Shown here in pieces: positions 1 through 11,964 of a stretch of 64,000 bases of DNA. How positions within the stretch are numbered: the first letter of the stretch is position 1; each line of letters opens with the position of its first letter. Under the pieces are notes generated by a model. The model made no database searches. It was given only the letters and a program-made list of their open reading frames with translations, and was not told the DNA's origin. Made by a program: the position numbers and the translations under genes. Origin of the DNA: Amphibalanus amphitrite (Eukaryota > Arthropoda > Thecostraca > Balanomorpha > Balanidae); the NCBI RefSeq assembly GCF_019059575.1, contig NW_024882792.1, positions 124,001 to 188,000 on the forward strand, written 5' to 3'.

Positions 1-892
1 GCTTGCTAGAAATACGCTTGACCTCGTTCAGTTTGCCAGGATGGAGAGCCAACTTTTCATATGATTTATCGTGAGGTTTTAGCAACAATAGATGTTTTTA
101 AAGAAAAAATTAAGTTTGTTATTTGTCAATAAAAGGCTTATGCCGAAAACTCAGGGCATGCATTAAGACATAAAGTACAATCTATCTTACTATTTGAACA
201 GGATCCATCTGTCTGTCTGTTTGTCCGCCACGTCGTGTAGTGGGTTCAATTTAGCCGGCCTACAGGGCAGACGGTATATCGTAGGGGGTTGAAATTTGCA
301 CACCTTCTAGGTGGCGTAACGGGTCAGCGCCTTTTCTAGGTTTCGGCTCGCTGGGGTGCACGGTTCGCGCGTGCGGCGCGCTGGAAGAACGCCAACGAAA
401 TTTTGATCGGTTCTTATATCTTCATTGAGAGCCGGGGTCGACAAACTTTGTGAGCTAAATGCATGCCGATCGGTGGCGAGTGCCTCGCATTGGCGGATCG
501 GCAAGTTATTAATTTGAATGAAAAGTGGCGAAAAATGTGTTAATTTTCGTTCGATGGAAACAGTTTGTGATAAGAGTTTACAAATGCACCGTGTTTGCCG
601 CAATGCGCCACAATTATCTCAGGGCGTCATTTTTGCCGCAAATCGCACAGTTTTGTCAAATGTAGTCCGATATGGGTGCAATTTGGTGCCAAGATGCATG
701 CTCAATCGCCGGGTGAAAATGCGCTGCGTTTGTCGCAATGCGCCACATATGCCACAAAGCGCCATTTCCGACAAATACGATTAAACGTAATGGAATGGCA
801 CGAATAGGGGCAGGGCTGGGAACACTTTAAGTCTGATATTTTAGTACTGATTGGATCCAATTATTATGTGACCTGACATGACCCAGCGGTGT

Positions 893-1178
893 TGGTAGGG
901 GTAGGGGTAGGGGTAGTGGTATTGGTAGGGGTAGGGGTAGTAGTAGGGGTAGTAGTAGGAGTAGTAGTAGGGGTAGGGGTAGGGGTAGGTGTAATGGTAG
1001 TGGTAGGGGTAGTAGTAGGGGTAGGGGTAGTGGTAGGGGTAGTGGTAGGGGTAGGAGTATGGGTAGTAGTAGTGGTAGGGGTAGGGGTAGATGTAGTGAT
1101 AGGGGTAGGGGTATGGGTAGCTGTAGTGGTAGGGGTAGGGGTAGTGGTGGGGGTAGGGGTAGTGGTGGAGGCAAAAGT
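893..1178. repeat. G-rich minisatellite (GGTAGG/GGTAGT)n, copy 1
   Basis: Irregular 6-base units alternate between GGTAGG and GGTAGT with occasional ATG/GTG variants. Runs such as GGGGTAGGGGTAGGGGTAGG supply four closely spaced G-runs, so G-quadruplex formation on this strand is plausible. Both strands give spurious low-complexity frames (Val-Gly, Pro-Leu, Tyr-Pro). Confidence 0.95.
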
Positions 1179-2180
1179 AGAACAGTGGCCCGGGCTGATC
1201 CCAGCGGACGAGAGGTGACCTGTGTGACCTGGCCTGACCCAAAGCGACCGGGGCTGACCCCTTTGACCCGTCTTGACCCCGTATCACCCAAATTTTATCC
1301 AACAACGCCCTCAGGACAGTTCTTTTTTAAATTCTTTTCACATTTCCGTCCATATCTATGCTTCTAGACGACACATCGACATGAATCGAACACCATTCGA
1401 AAGCAAATTGGCTGGTGTCGCAATTTTTCCTACCACGCAGCAAAGCAAGTGGCGCAGCCGCTTGTCTATACTACTATTTGAACAGGATCCGTCTGTTTGT
1501 TTGTTTGTCTGTCCGCCACGCCGTGTAGTGGGTTCAATTTAGCCGGCCTACAGGGCAGACGGTATATCGTAGGGGGTTGAAATATGCACACCTTATAGGT
1601 GACAGAGCGGGTCAGTGCCTTTTCTAGGTTACGACTCGCTGGGGTGCACGGTTCGCGCGTGGGGCGCGCTGGAAGAACGCCAATGAAATTTTGATCGGTT
1701 CGTATATCTTCATTGAGAGCCGGGGTCGACAAACTTTGTGAGCTAAATGCATGCCGATCGGCGGCGAGTGCCTCGCATTGGCGGATGGGCAAGTTTTAAT
1801 TTGAATAAAAAGTGGCGAGAGATTGTGTAGATTTTCGTTGAATGGCGACAGTTTGTGATAGGAATTTACAAATGCACCGCGTTTGCCGCAATGCGTCACA
1901 TTGGTCACAGGGCGTCATTTTTGCCGCAAATCGCACAGTTTTGTCAAATATGGTCTGATAAAGGTGCAATTTGGTGCAAAGATGCATGCTCAATCACCGG
2001 GTGAAAATGCGCCGCGTTTGCCGCAATGCGCCACATTTGTCACAATGCGCCATTTCTGACAAATACGATTAAGGGTATTGGAATGGCACGAATAGGGGCA
2101 GGGTCAGAACTTTTAAAGTCTGATTTTTTTAAAAATATTTATTGGATACAATTATTATGTGACCTGACATGACCCAGTGG

Positions 2181-2624
2181 TAGGTAGTGGTAGTGGTAGG
2201 GGTAGGGGTAGTGGTAGGAGGTAGGAGTAGGGGTAGGGGTAGTGGTAGGGGTAGTAGTAGGGGTAGGGGTAGTAGTAGGGGTAGTGGTAGGGGTAGGAGT
2301 ATGGGTAGTAGTAGTGGTAGGGGTAGGGGTAGTGGTAGGAGGTAGGGGTAGGGGTAGGGGTATTGGTAGGAGTAGTGGTAGGGGTAGGTGTAGGTGTAGG
2401 GGTAGGGGTAGTGGTAGTGGTAGGGGTAGTAGTAGGGGTAGGGGTAGTGATAGGGGTAGTAGTAGGGGTAGTAGTAGTGGTAGGGGTAGGGGAAGGGGTA
2501 GTGGTATGGGTAGGGGTAGTGGTAGGGGTAGGGGTAGTGGTAGGGGTAGTAGTAGGGGTAGTAGTAGGGGTAGTGGTAGGGGTAGGGGTAGGGGTAGTGG
2601 TAGGGGCAGGGGTAGTGGTGGAGG
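2181..2624. repeat. G-rich minisatellite (GGTAGG/GGTAGT)n, copy 2
   Basis: Same repeat as at 893-1178, in the second copy of the 1.3-kb tandem unit, but about 150 bases longer. The flanks on both sides match those of copy 1, so the difference is array length only. Confidence 0.95.
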
Positions 2625-2919
2625 CAAAAGTAGAAGTGTGGCCCGGGCTGATCCCAGCGGACGAGAGGTGACCTATGTGACCTGGCCTGACCCAAAGCGA
2701 CCGGGGCTGACCCCTTTGACCCGTCATGACCCCGTTTCACCCAAATTTCATCCAACAACGCCCTCAGAATAGTTCTTTTTTAAATTCTCTTCACATTTCC
2801 GTCCATATCTATGCTTCTAGACGACACATCGATTTGAAACGAACACCATTCGAAAGCAAATTGGCTGGTGCCGCAATTTTTTGCTACCACGCAGCAAAGC
2901 AAGTGGCGCAGCCGCTTGT

Positions 2920-4888
2920 CTATATTACTATTTGAGGAAGGCGTAGTTTCTGTCTATTACGAAGGTCGCGACATGGTGCTACGTAGCGCGGGTTACAGGT
3001 CACACCGTTGCACCTACCGCGCTGAAATTTGCGCAAGTTATAGAACAAGGATGGACAACGTGCCTTTGAGCGGTCTCGGCTCGATCGGATCGATAGCGAG
3101 CGCGTGGCGCGTGCCCAAAAAGTGCAAATTCGCGTCATAGACTTTACATGTATAAATCGGCTGGCAAAAACGGGCGAAAATGGCTAAATTTGCCCGACAC
3201 GGGTCCGTTCCCCGTGCAATATCTCGGTAGCCGTGCGCCCGATCGGCACGGGGAAAACAGCATCGTGTAGAGAATCGAACGGGCAATCGAATAGTGTGCG
3301 GTGCAGGGGTGGCACGCGCCACGTGCAAGTGTGAGGGCAATTTCATTTCAAAAAGTGCCATTTTAGACGTATTTTGGATTTTATTTTATTTTCCCGTGAC
3401 CATCAGACTGAGAGAGTTGAAACAACGTCAATTGCCAAGAGAAATGTACCGCCTCTCATGGAAAAATTGTGGACAGCTAATTGATCAAAAACAATGTGGA
3501 AAAATCGCTGAATTAAAATGGTATTTGTCCACAATGTGCCACTAAAAAGATACACGGGATTTGCTGCTTAACCTGATACGCTTGACAATTGAAAATGCTA
3601 TCATTAGAAAGAGCATTCAATTCTCTCCAAGATCCAATCATCACGTTTGCATGACAAGCAACAGTATTCTTAAAAATATAAATGTTTTAAACCTCTGCAA
3701 AACGATTTTTAGCGAAAATTATCTACGCCTTTCATTTGTCTTAAAACTACGCACCTCAATTATAAAGCACATTTGACAGATTCTGAAGTGGAAAGCATGC
3801 TTATCAGACACGGGCACCTCGATGCGGTGGATATTTTTTCCACAAACCAAAACGTTTAGCCGTCAAAAAGCAATCGACCGAAATGGATAGATAACCCAAC
3901 CGACACAAGAACAACCGAACACCCGCCGATCGAAAATATCCCTTTTCGCGTTGCGGAGCACGCGGGCCACCCTAGTTAAAGCTAAAAGCAAAACTCCTAA
4001 GCTGTTTTACTGCAAGGTAGAGCAAGGGTGAAATTGACAGCACGAAAGCAAACGTCATTCGACTTTTTTACTACGGCACGTGCTTTTATGAAACACAACC
4101 CAGGATCTTCCTACTGGTCACCAGTAAAACTGCGCTATAGTAACCTAGTAAATTTGCAACTCCAGGTAAAAGTAATTTTTGCTTTATGAAACAAAATTTT
4201 ACTGGTCAACAGTAAAATCGTGCTTTTTACTATTACTTTTTACTAGACAAAGCTTTATGAGAAAGGCTACAGATCGAATTTGGACTCCCTCAAGAATCGG
4301 AAAAGAAATACTCACTTCAAAATAAGGTTGTTTTCAGTTGTTGTAGCGTGTTGTCACTACTTGTGAGTTTGCAGATATTTGCATATATGCATATTGTGCA
4401 GTGCTTTATTTTGGTCACGATAAATAATCATACAAATGTGTCACAGAATTCACACAATTAATGGCAATGACGATCCTCAATTCATGTATAAAGTCTCTTC
4501 CATTTGCAATGTTTCTCAACGGTGCAAATATCGGTTACCACTTCTTATGTCGAAAGTATACGTACTTTCGCGCAGTCTTACATCGCTTTTTCATGTAGCT
4601 GCTCTATAATGATACGCCGATATTGGCTTAGGTAACACCCCCATCGCTTTCTAATGCCGTTTCTGTCGCCCATTACTATTGATAGGCGCTTTCTGTCCTC
4701 TCCATAACTCTTCTTGTCTCTAGTTACCATTCATTTGCCTAATGTAGGTGCTATAGCGCTTCCCTGCACAGAACTTAAAGATCAATAACCGGCCTCACTA
4801 TCTTTTCTGGGAACGATTGTCGGTCTCTAGAGAGCTGCATTGCCTTTGTTTGGAGATTATTGCAGAACCTTTGTAGCGCTATAGGCAT
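2920..4888. other. Unique spacer, no gene seen
   Basis: I see no convincing exon here. A short region at about 4100-4260 contains several ACTGGT/ACCAGT and TTTTACT/AGTAAAA words in both orientations, a small decayed inverted repeat. The missing 5' Wnt exons were looked for here and not found. Confidence 0.5.
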
Positions 4889-6082
4889 TTAACCCGCGCC
4901 CTGCTGGGGGGGGGGGTGTTTGAACACCCCCCTTGTGGTTTTTCGCGAATATCTCAAAAACGGCGGCGCGGAGCGCCGCCGTTTTTGGTACACCTTATCA
5001 TACATCAATTCTACACATGTTGTGAAAATTTCAGACCAAGGTAATTCAAGGTCAGGTCACCAGGTCACTTGAAGTGACCTCACCTCATAAAAACTTTCAA
5101 TGTCTGTCATAGCTACACCGAGTGACCGATCGCTTTGAAACTTTCAGCGATTGCTAAGAGCAATAGCATGTACAAAATGTATATCTCAGAATTTTGATAT
5201 CGATGACCTAAGGTCAGGTCAATTTTGCGACCTCCCCATTATAAGTCTATGGGAGAAAATTGAAATGCGCCTCTTTTGGATGAAAGACATTATACACACT
5301 CCCAAACACCGAATTACAAGTGGTTTAGACACACTGAACTTGAAAATGGTGTCCGTGACCCTTGTTTATGCCCTGAGGTCATCTTAGGTCACGAATGGTA
5401 TCTAACAGTTTTTCGCAAATAACTTTTGATAGAGGCATGCTAGAGCGATGAAAACGCCTTAGATGTGTTCAGCTCGACCATACGGATCGACTGATATGCA
5501 ACATGACTCTTTCCGGTCAGGTCATGACCTTGACCTGAGGTCAAATTTTCAAGTTGACCTTTCAAGGTCAAGTTATAGTTCATTCGATGCGTCTTGACGA
5601 GAGGAACACGATGCCGGTAAAAGTAAGCTCGTACAAGGCTTGGGTCAAAAGTTATTGCAGAAAAACTGTTTTCGAAAATATCGGCTATTTTTGCAGTTTT
5701 TGCCCCCTGCAGGCAAAACCGTTGACCTTAGGTCAAATCTGAGAGAATTACTCAGAAAGGGCGTTAATAGGGCTATCGAATGCGCTTTTCCGCGGCGCTG
5801 TAGCTCTATTGGTTCCCGAGTTATGCGTTGGCTTCTTGGAAATTTTCGACATTCGACCTGGAAATCGGCGAAATTTTGCCTTCAATGACCTCTGGTGACC
5901 TGACCTTTGACCTGACCAAAAAATTGACCGAAGTGATTTCGTCATTATTTTTTACGCTCTTTCGAACGCCGCCTTCCGCGTATCGCTACGTGGCCCAGGA
6001 GCCGAGTTACAAGGGGGGGTGTTCAAACACCCCCCCCCAGCAGGGCGTGGAAATCCAGGACCCCCAGCAGGGCGCGGGTTAA
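4889..6082 (+). mobile_element. TTAA-flanked non-autonomous transposon, family A copy 1
   Basis: TTAA at 4889-4892 and 6079-6082 flanks inverted ends CCCGCGCC...GGCGCGGG. Just inside each end is a hairpin made of a G-run, a palindromic loop (gtgtttgaacac) and a C-run. A second GC-rich hairpin (CGGCGGCGC-GGA-GCGCCGCCG) lies near 4966-4988. The interior is rich in AGGTCA/TGACCT words and carries no transposase. TTAA duplication with CCC-starting ends fits a piggyBac-like element; Kolobok elements also use TTAA. Confidence 0.85.
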
Positions 6083-6144
6083 TGTGGCTTGCTAGGTATC
6101 ATTGATAAGGCTCGTGCTGGGGCAGCGTTGCGTCATTGAATTGT

Positions 6145-6838
6145 TTTTTTTTTACACTGACACTGACACACCGAAACTGTTACTGACACTGACACTGACA
6201 CTGACACACTGACACTGACATAGGTACACTGGCACACTGACACTGACACACTGACACTGACTCGCTGACACGGACTCACTGACACTGAATCACTGACACT
6301 GACAGTGACTCACTGACACTGACACACTGACACTGACACATTGACACTGACTCACTGACACTGACTCACTGACACTGACACGCTGACACTGAAACACTGG
6401 CACTGACTCATTATCACTGACTGACACTGACTGACTGACACTGACTCACTGACACACTGACACACTGACACTGCTACTGACACTGTCACTCACTGTCACT
6501 GACACTGACTCACTGACACTGACTCACTGACACTGATACACTGACACTGACACTGACACACTGACACTGACTCACTGATACTGACACACTGACACTGACA
6601 CACTGACACTGACTCACTGAAACTGACACACTAGCACTGACACTGACTCACTGACACTGACTCGTTGACACTGAATCGCTGACACTGACTCACTGACACG
6701 GACTCACTGACACTCAATTTGACGAAGACACCTGACACACTGACACACTGATAGTGACACTGACTGACACTGACTGACACTGACTGGCACTGACTGTCTG
6801 ACACTGACACACTGACACTGCTACTGACACTGACACCA
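6145..6838. repeat. CACTGA minisatellite upstream of a Wnt exon
   Basis: Units of CACTGA combine into 12-14-base repeats (CTCACTGACACTGA). The array runs to within about 15 bases of the acceptor site of the exon at 6856. Confidence 0.95.
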
Positions 6839-6855
6839 TCATTCTCCCTCCTCAG

Positions 6856-6998
6856 GAACCACCAGCCGGGCCCTGCCACCCGCGAGGCCGCCGTCGTAGA
6901 CGCCCTAACTGCCGGAGCGATAGCCTACTCGCTGACTCGGAACTGCTCCAGTGGCCAGATCGCTGGCTGTACCTGTCAGACCAGACCGACCAGGAGGG
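6856..6998 (+). CDS. Wnt8: Wnt8-like, internal exon A (ATRE...NCSSG segment)
   Basis: Encodes a secreted Wnt ligand segment. After an acceptor (ctccctcctcag), the first base completes a split codon and 47 codons follow, including ATREAAVVDALTAGAIAYS, LTRNCSSG and GCTCQTRPTRR. This matches the Wnt segment in which R-E-(T/A)-A-hydrophobic is followed by a Cys-containing NCS and a short CxC loop; the brevity of that loop is typical of Wnt8. The exon ends with one base of a split codon at a gtgagt donor (phase 1). The next exon restores Ala-Asp-Asp-Trp. Upstream exons with the signal peptide and first cysteines were not found. The last ~60 bases are the seed of the 86-bp array that follows. Confidence 0.88.
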
Positions 6999-8298
6999 GT
7001 GAGTAGCCTCTGATCGGGGGACACGAAACTGCTTCAGTGGCCAGATCGCCGGCTGTACCTGTCAGACCAGACCGACCAGGAGGGGTGAGTAGCCTCTGAT
7101 CGGGGGGCTCGAAACTGCTCCACTGGCCAGATCGCCGGCTGTACCTGTCAGACCAGACCGACCAGGAGGGGTGAGTAGCCTCTGATCGGGGGACACGAAA
7201 CTGCTTCAGTGGCCAGATCGCCGGCTGTACCTGTCAGACCAGACCGACCAGGAGGGGTGAGTAGCCTCTGATCGGGGGGCTCGAAACTGCTCCACTGGCC
7301 AGATCGCCGGCTGTACCTGTCAGACCAGACCGACCAGGAGGGGTGAGTAGCCTCTGATCGGGGGACACGAAACTGCTCCACTGGCCAGATCGCCGGCTGT
7401 ACCTGTCAGACCAGACCGACCAGGAGGGGTGAGTAGCCTCTGATCGGGGGACACGAAACTGCTTCAGTGGCCAGATCGCCGGCTGTACCTGTCAGACCAG
7501 ACCGACCAGGAGGGGTGAGTAGCCTCTGATCGGGGGGCTCGAAACTGCTCCACTGGCCAGATCGCCGGCTGTACCTGTCAGACCAGACCGACCAGGAGGG
7601 GTGAGTAGCCTCTGATCGGGGGACACGAAACTGCTTCAGTGGCCAGATCGCCGGCTGTACCTGTCAGACCAGACCGACCAGGAGGGGTGAGTAGCCTCTG
7701 ATCGGGGGACACGAAACTGCTTCAGTGGCCAGATCGCCGGCTGTACCTGTCAGACCAGACCGACCAGGAGGGGTGAGTAGCCTCTGATCGGGGGACACGA
7801 AACTGCTTCAGTGGCCAGATCGCCGGCTGTACCTGTCAGACCAGACCGACCAGGAGGGGTGAGTAGCCTCTGATCGGGGGGCTCGAAACTGCTCCACTGG
7901 CCAGATCGCCGGCTGTACCTGTCAGACCAGACCGACCAGGAGGGGTGAGTAGCCTCTGATCGGGGGGCTCGAAACTGCTCCACTGGCCAGATCGCCGGCT
8001 GTACCTGTCAGACCAGACCGACCAGGAGGGGTGAGTAGCCTCTGATCGGGGGACATGGAACTGCTCCAGTGGCCAGATCGCCGGCTGTACCTGTCAGACC
8101 AGACCGACCAGGAGGGGTGAGTAGCCTCTGATCGGGGGACACGAAACTGCTTCAGTGGCCAGATCGCCGGCTGTACCTGTCAGACCAGACCGACCAGGAG
8201 GGGTGAGTAGCCTCTGATCGGGGGGCTCGAAACTGCTCCACTGGCCAGATCGCCGGCTGTACCTGTCAGAGCAGACCGACCAGGAGGGATGAGTAGAT
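6934..8298 (+). repeat. 86-bp exon-edge array: exon A 3' end plus donor, ~16 copies
   Basis: The donor core (aggaggggtgagtag) recurs every 86 bases from 7000 to 8290, giving one authentic and about 15 extra copies. Each unit holds ~60 bases of exon A's 3' end and ~26 bases of intron. Reading each copy in the exon frame gives R-R-G-E-stop, so use of a later donor would add a stop codon. Two unit subtypes alternate (ggacacgaaactgcttc and ggctcgaaactgctcc). Confidence 0.95.
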
Positions 8299-8562
8299 TT
8301 CAATCGTGAATCGGATACCAACTTTTTGGTATATCGATACCAAACCGATACCAACTTGGTATTTGGTATTTCAAGGCATTTGGTATTTTGGTATTTTGTT
8401 GGTATTATGAATCCTCACTAATGTAAAAGAGGCTGAGAATTTGGTCAAAAGTTGGCATTTTCCTCATAGTCCCGAGTCGGCTCGGTTTCGGTATTTTTCA
8501 ATGGATATTGTTGGTATTTGGTTTGGTATCGGTATCACGATTTGTCGTAATTGATATCACTA
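8294..8562 (+). mobile_element. hAT-like MITE (GGTATTTGG family), copy 1
   Basis: Shares the interior of the 262-base copies at 40011 and 52862 (ggataccaactttttggtat ... ggtttggtatcgg) and ends in cacta. It sits inside the last unit of the 86-bp array, interrupting a (a/g)tgagtag word. The left end is diverged, so the duplication is not clean. Confidence 0.75.
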
Positions 8563-8742
8563 GTGAGTGAGTAGCCTGTGATCGGGCGAATCGTGCAGGG
8601 ATGTGATATTATGACGATTTCTGTACTCCGACTTCGGTAGGAGGCAGGAGCACGACTTTTGAGGGAGATGGGAGACAGTGGGTCTATCTTCAGGACTAGA
8701 AGGGGGAAATACGGGAGGGGTTGGGTTGCAGCTTGACGAGGT
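8563..8742. other. Residual array copy and short spacer
   Basis: Begins with a broken piece of the 86-bp unit (gtgagtagcctgtgatcggg), showing the array once continued past the MITE. Nothing else recognised. Confidence 0.6.
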
Positions 8743-9647
8743 TTAACCCTCGCCGGCACAGGCCATTTTGAGTCCTTCGACGGCACAAGGGGGGGGGGGG
8801 TTGGTACGACCCCCCCTCGCGTTTGGCCCCTGATCGAGCTAGAGCTTCGCGGAAAAAAAAACGAGCGTGTTGCCCGTCACGAGAGGAAGCCGATGATACC
8901 AAATTTTAAGGTCCTAGGTCATCGGGTGACCTTCCAGGTCAGGTCAATGACCCGAAAACCGGGAAAATTGGGACCTGTTAGAAAGTCGTAAAGTGTGGCT
9001 GCTAAGTGGTTTCCCGGGGTGCTGATCACGAATATCGTGTTAGTTTTGATCAGAGATGATGTCTTTAAGCATTTAGACCAGGTCGGGTCAGGTCAGGTCA
9101 ACCGGTAGGGGTTGTGACGGGTATTCGTAATACGAGTCAACCGCCTCGGACAGCTTCGTAACATGTTACGAAGGCACCAAAACTACTTCGTAAATGTTCA
9201 AATGGTTGCTAAATTCGAATTCAGCTCCAAAAACTAGCCTAGAAACATGTAAAACTCGAAAAAGTGAACCGAGGTCACCCGAGGTCACCAAAGGTCAATG
9301 ACCTGAACTGACCTTCAGGTGACCTTGACACCCAACCTAATGCATGGGAGCAACATCAAATCACATGTTTGAACGTTTGAAACCACGAAAAGCTTGCAAA
9401 CGCGCGGCTAATGCGAGCCGACATGCGCCGAACCGCGATTTCGGCCAAACATGGTCACAGAAAAGAGGTCACAGGTCAAAGGTCATTGGGGTCAGGGTCA
9501 TGAAATTTAAAGGGTAGGTGTAAAATTGATCAATGCGAGGGTACTGAAAGTTTCGTCGCAATCGGCCGCTTTTTACGCGAGTTATTCGCGAAAAACCTTA
9601 GGGGGGGTTGCATCAACCCCCCCCCCCCCTGTGCCGGCGAGGGTTAA
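8743..9647 (+). mobile_element. TTAA-flanked non-autonomous transposon, family B copy 1
   Basis: TTAA at 8743-8746 and 9644-9647 flanks CCCTCGCCGGCACA...TGTGCCGGCGAGGG. Each end carries a G-run/loop/C-run hairpin (loops ttggtacga and ttgcatcaa). The interior is AGGTCA-rich, with no transposase. Confidence 0.85.
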
Positions 9648-10045
9648 GGATAGCCGAAGGCTATGATTTTATTCAATTATTTGATCCACAACCACATAAA
9701 CTGTATTTGCATGAAAAAAATGACGAAATGTACATGCACTTTGTAATGAGTCGTAAAACACCGTGCCAAGCCTGGCTTTAGTCCATGCGTAAAAATCGAG
9801 TGGTGTTTATTAGCTTGTGTGGGTTGCGTCGCCACGGCTCAAAGGTCAATTTATGCGTCTCGTAGTTCATTTAGTAGTTTATTGGAGTCCCCACAGTGGT
9901 GAGAGCCGGGGTTCGAGTCGATCCGCGACGATCGATGTAGGAGACTCTTGACGGGGATGGTCTCCAATTGTGCAGGAAGCATGGGAGCAGCCGAGACCAG
10001 TTGAATCAATCGATACGGTTGGGAAGGACCGTGGTCAGCAGTGTT
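9648..10045. other. Spacer, no gene seen
   Basis: Unique-looking DNA between two transposon insertions in the intron between Wnt exons A and B. Nothing recognised. Confidence 0.5.
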
Positions 10046-10106
10046 AGTGGCGGATCCATGGGGGGGGGGGCAAAATGGGCATTTGCCCCTCCCAAACGGC
10101 ATAATT

Positions 10107-10706
10107 TTAACCCGGCGGCCGCTGGGCCTCCGCGCCACCCGCCGGCCGCTGGGGGGGGGGGCATATAGTTGCCCCCCCCCTTTACTTCTGCGACGATATC
10201 GTCGCAACGCGAAGAGATAGAAAAGCGAAACTTTGCACACATCTTCCTGAATACCTAGCCGAGGTTGTGTCCAAATTTGGTGTCGATCCCATTTGAAGTG
10301 ACGTCACAGTGACGTCATAAGTGAAATTATAGATTTGCGACTCTCATATTCCTCACGATACATCAGATATATGGGACCGAACATAAAGGGTCAATTATTG
10401 GTCAGAAACTAGATGGAAGTGTAGTTAGATGTTTTAGGATGACAGCAGGTGCTGTCTAGTTCATTTACAGTTGAGTTTCATGCTCAGCGTCATCAGAAAC
10501 GGTCCATATCGGAAAACGGCAAAACTTTATGACGTCACTGTGACGTCATCTTAGGTGCTACAACCACCAAACTTTCCTCAAACATTGCCTAGGTATTCAT
10601 TTGAAGCTATGCCAAGTTTCACGTTCGTAGCTCCTCAGGTTTCGGAGATATTTCACAAAACGTAAAGGGGGGCAACTTTATGCCCCCCCAGCGGCTCGTG
10701 GGTTAA
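10107..10706 (+). mobile_element. 600-bp TTAA element with CCCGGCGGCCGC end
   Basis: TTAA at 10107-10110 and 10703-10706. Ends CCCGGCGGCCGCTG and CAGCGGCTCGTGGG are imperfect inverted repeats. G-run/loop/C-run hairpins lie near both ends. Contains tgacgtcacagtgacgtca-type words. Its right TTAA is also the left TTAA of the next element. Confidence 0.7.
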
Positions 10707-11866
10707 CCCGCGCCGGGGCGGGGGTGTTTGAACACCCCCTTGCGGTTTTTCGCAGATATCTCAAAAACGGCGGCGCGGAGCGCCGCCGTTTTTGGCACAC
10801 CTGTTTGTGCATCTTTTTCGCACATGTTATGAAAATTTCAGACCCAGGTCACCTTAGGTCAGCTCACCAGGTCACGCCAAGTGACCTCATCTCAGAAAAA
10901 ATAAGAATGCTCGTCATAGCTACACCGACCGAACGATTGCCTTGAAACTTTCAGCGATTGATTAGAGCAACACTATATATAAAATGTTTATCTCGGAATT
11001 TTGATTTCGGTGACCTAAGGTCAGGGCGGCCTCTCCATTATAAGTCAATGGGAGAAAATTGAAAAGCGTCTGTTTTGCACGAACGCTATTCTAGACACTC
11101 TCAAACATCGAGATGTAGGTAAAATAGACACACTGAACCAGAAAATGGCAACTGTGACCCCTCGTTATGTCCCCGAGGTCAGCTCAGGTCACGAACAGAA
11201 TCTAACAGTTTTTCGATGATAACTTCTAATAGAGGCGTGCTAGAGCTCTGAAAACGCCTTAGATGTGTTCGGCTCGACGTTGCAGACCGACTGATATACA
11301 ACATGACCTTTTCCGGCCAGGTCATGACCTTGACCTGAGGTCAAATTTTCAAGTTGACCTTTCAAGGTCAAATTATAGTTCATTTGACGCGTCTCGACGA
11401 GAGGAACACGATGCTGGCAAAAGTAATGTCATAGCTCTTTTGAGTCAAAAGTTATTGCCGAAAAAAAAACGTTTTTCGTAAAAACGGCTATTTTTTTAGT
11501 TTTTGCCCTCTGGAGGCTAAACCGTTGACCTGAGGTCAATTCTGAGAACATCACTCAGAAAGGTCTGTAACAGGGCTATCGAATGCGCTTTTTTTGCGGC
11601 GCTGTAGCTCTATCGGTTCCCGAGATAGCCGTCGGCAGTTTCCAAAATGTTGAAATAGTCAACATTTTACCTTTGGTGACCTCTGGTGACCTGACCTTTG
11701 ACCTGACCCAAAAAATGACCCAAGTGTTTTCGTCCTTATTTTTGACGTTCTTTCGATTGCCGCTTGCCGCGTGTCGCTACGTGGCCCAGGAGCCGAGTTA
11801 GAAGGGGGTGTTCAGACCCCCGCGGCCCGGCGCGGAATCTCAGAGCACCGGCCCGGCGCGGGTTAA
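10703..11866 (+). mobile_element. TTAA-flanked family A element, copy 2
   Basis: TTAA at 10703-10706 and 11863-11866, ends CCCGCGCC...GGCGCGGG, and the same internal order as the copy at 4889: G-run/gtgtttgaacac/C-run, GC-rich hairpin near 10763, AGGTCA-rich body. It abuts the previous TTAA element, consistent with insertion into that element's own target duplication. Confidence 0.85.
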
Positions 11867-11964
11867 CATTAGGCCTATGGACGAGGCATGGAAAGAATCG
11901 ATAAATTGCTATGGTTTGCCTCCCCCCCCCCCCAAAGAAAACTCTGAGCTGGATCCGCCTCTGG

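Larger units (their letters stand above)
190..2919. repeat. Tandem duplication of a ~1.3-kb unit
   Basis: The segment starting near 190 (reading tactatttgaacaggatcc) recurs near 1469 with the same order of landmarks: a Cys-free GC-rich stretch, a G-rich array, then a conserved segment (gaccggggctgacccctttg) at about 1247 and 2699. A third, diverged start is seen near 2920. The two units differ mainly in the length of the internal array (about 290 versus 440 bases). No gene is seen inside; the open frames are translations of the repeat. Confidence 0.85.
10046..11964. mobile_element. hAT-like element hosting two TTAA elements
   Basis: The left end AGTGGCGGATCCA and right end TGGATCCGCCTCTG are inverted. 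Flanking words gcagtgtt (10038-10045) and gcagtgta (11965-11972) match at 7 of 8 bases, the 8-bp duplication expected for hAT. Most of its length is two later TTAA insertions. Confidence 0.65.

Noticed and set aside
827-2758. Open frames rich in Tyr-Pro, Leu-Pro, Val-Gly
   Set aside because: Low-complexity translations of the G-rich minisatellite in several frames on both strands.
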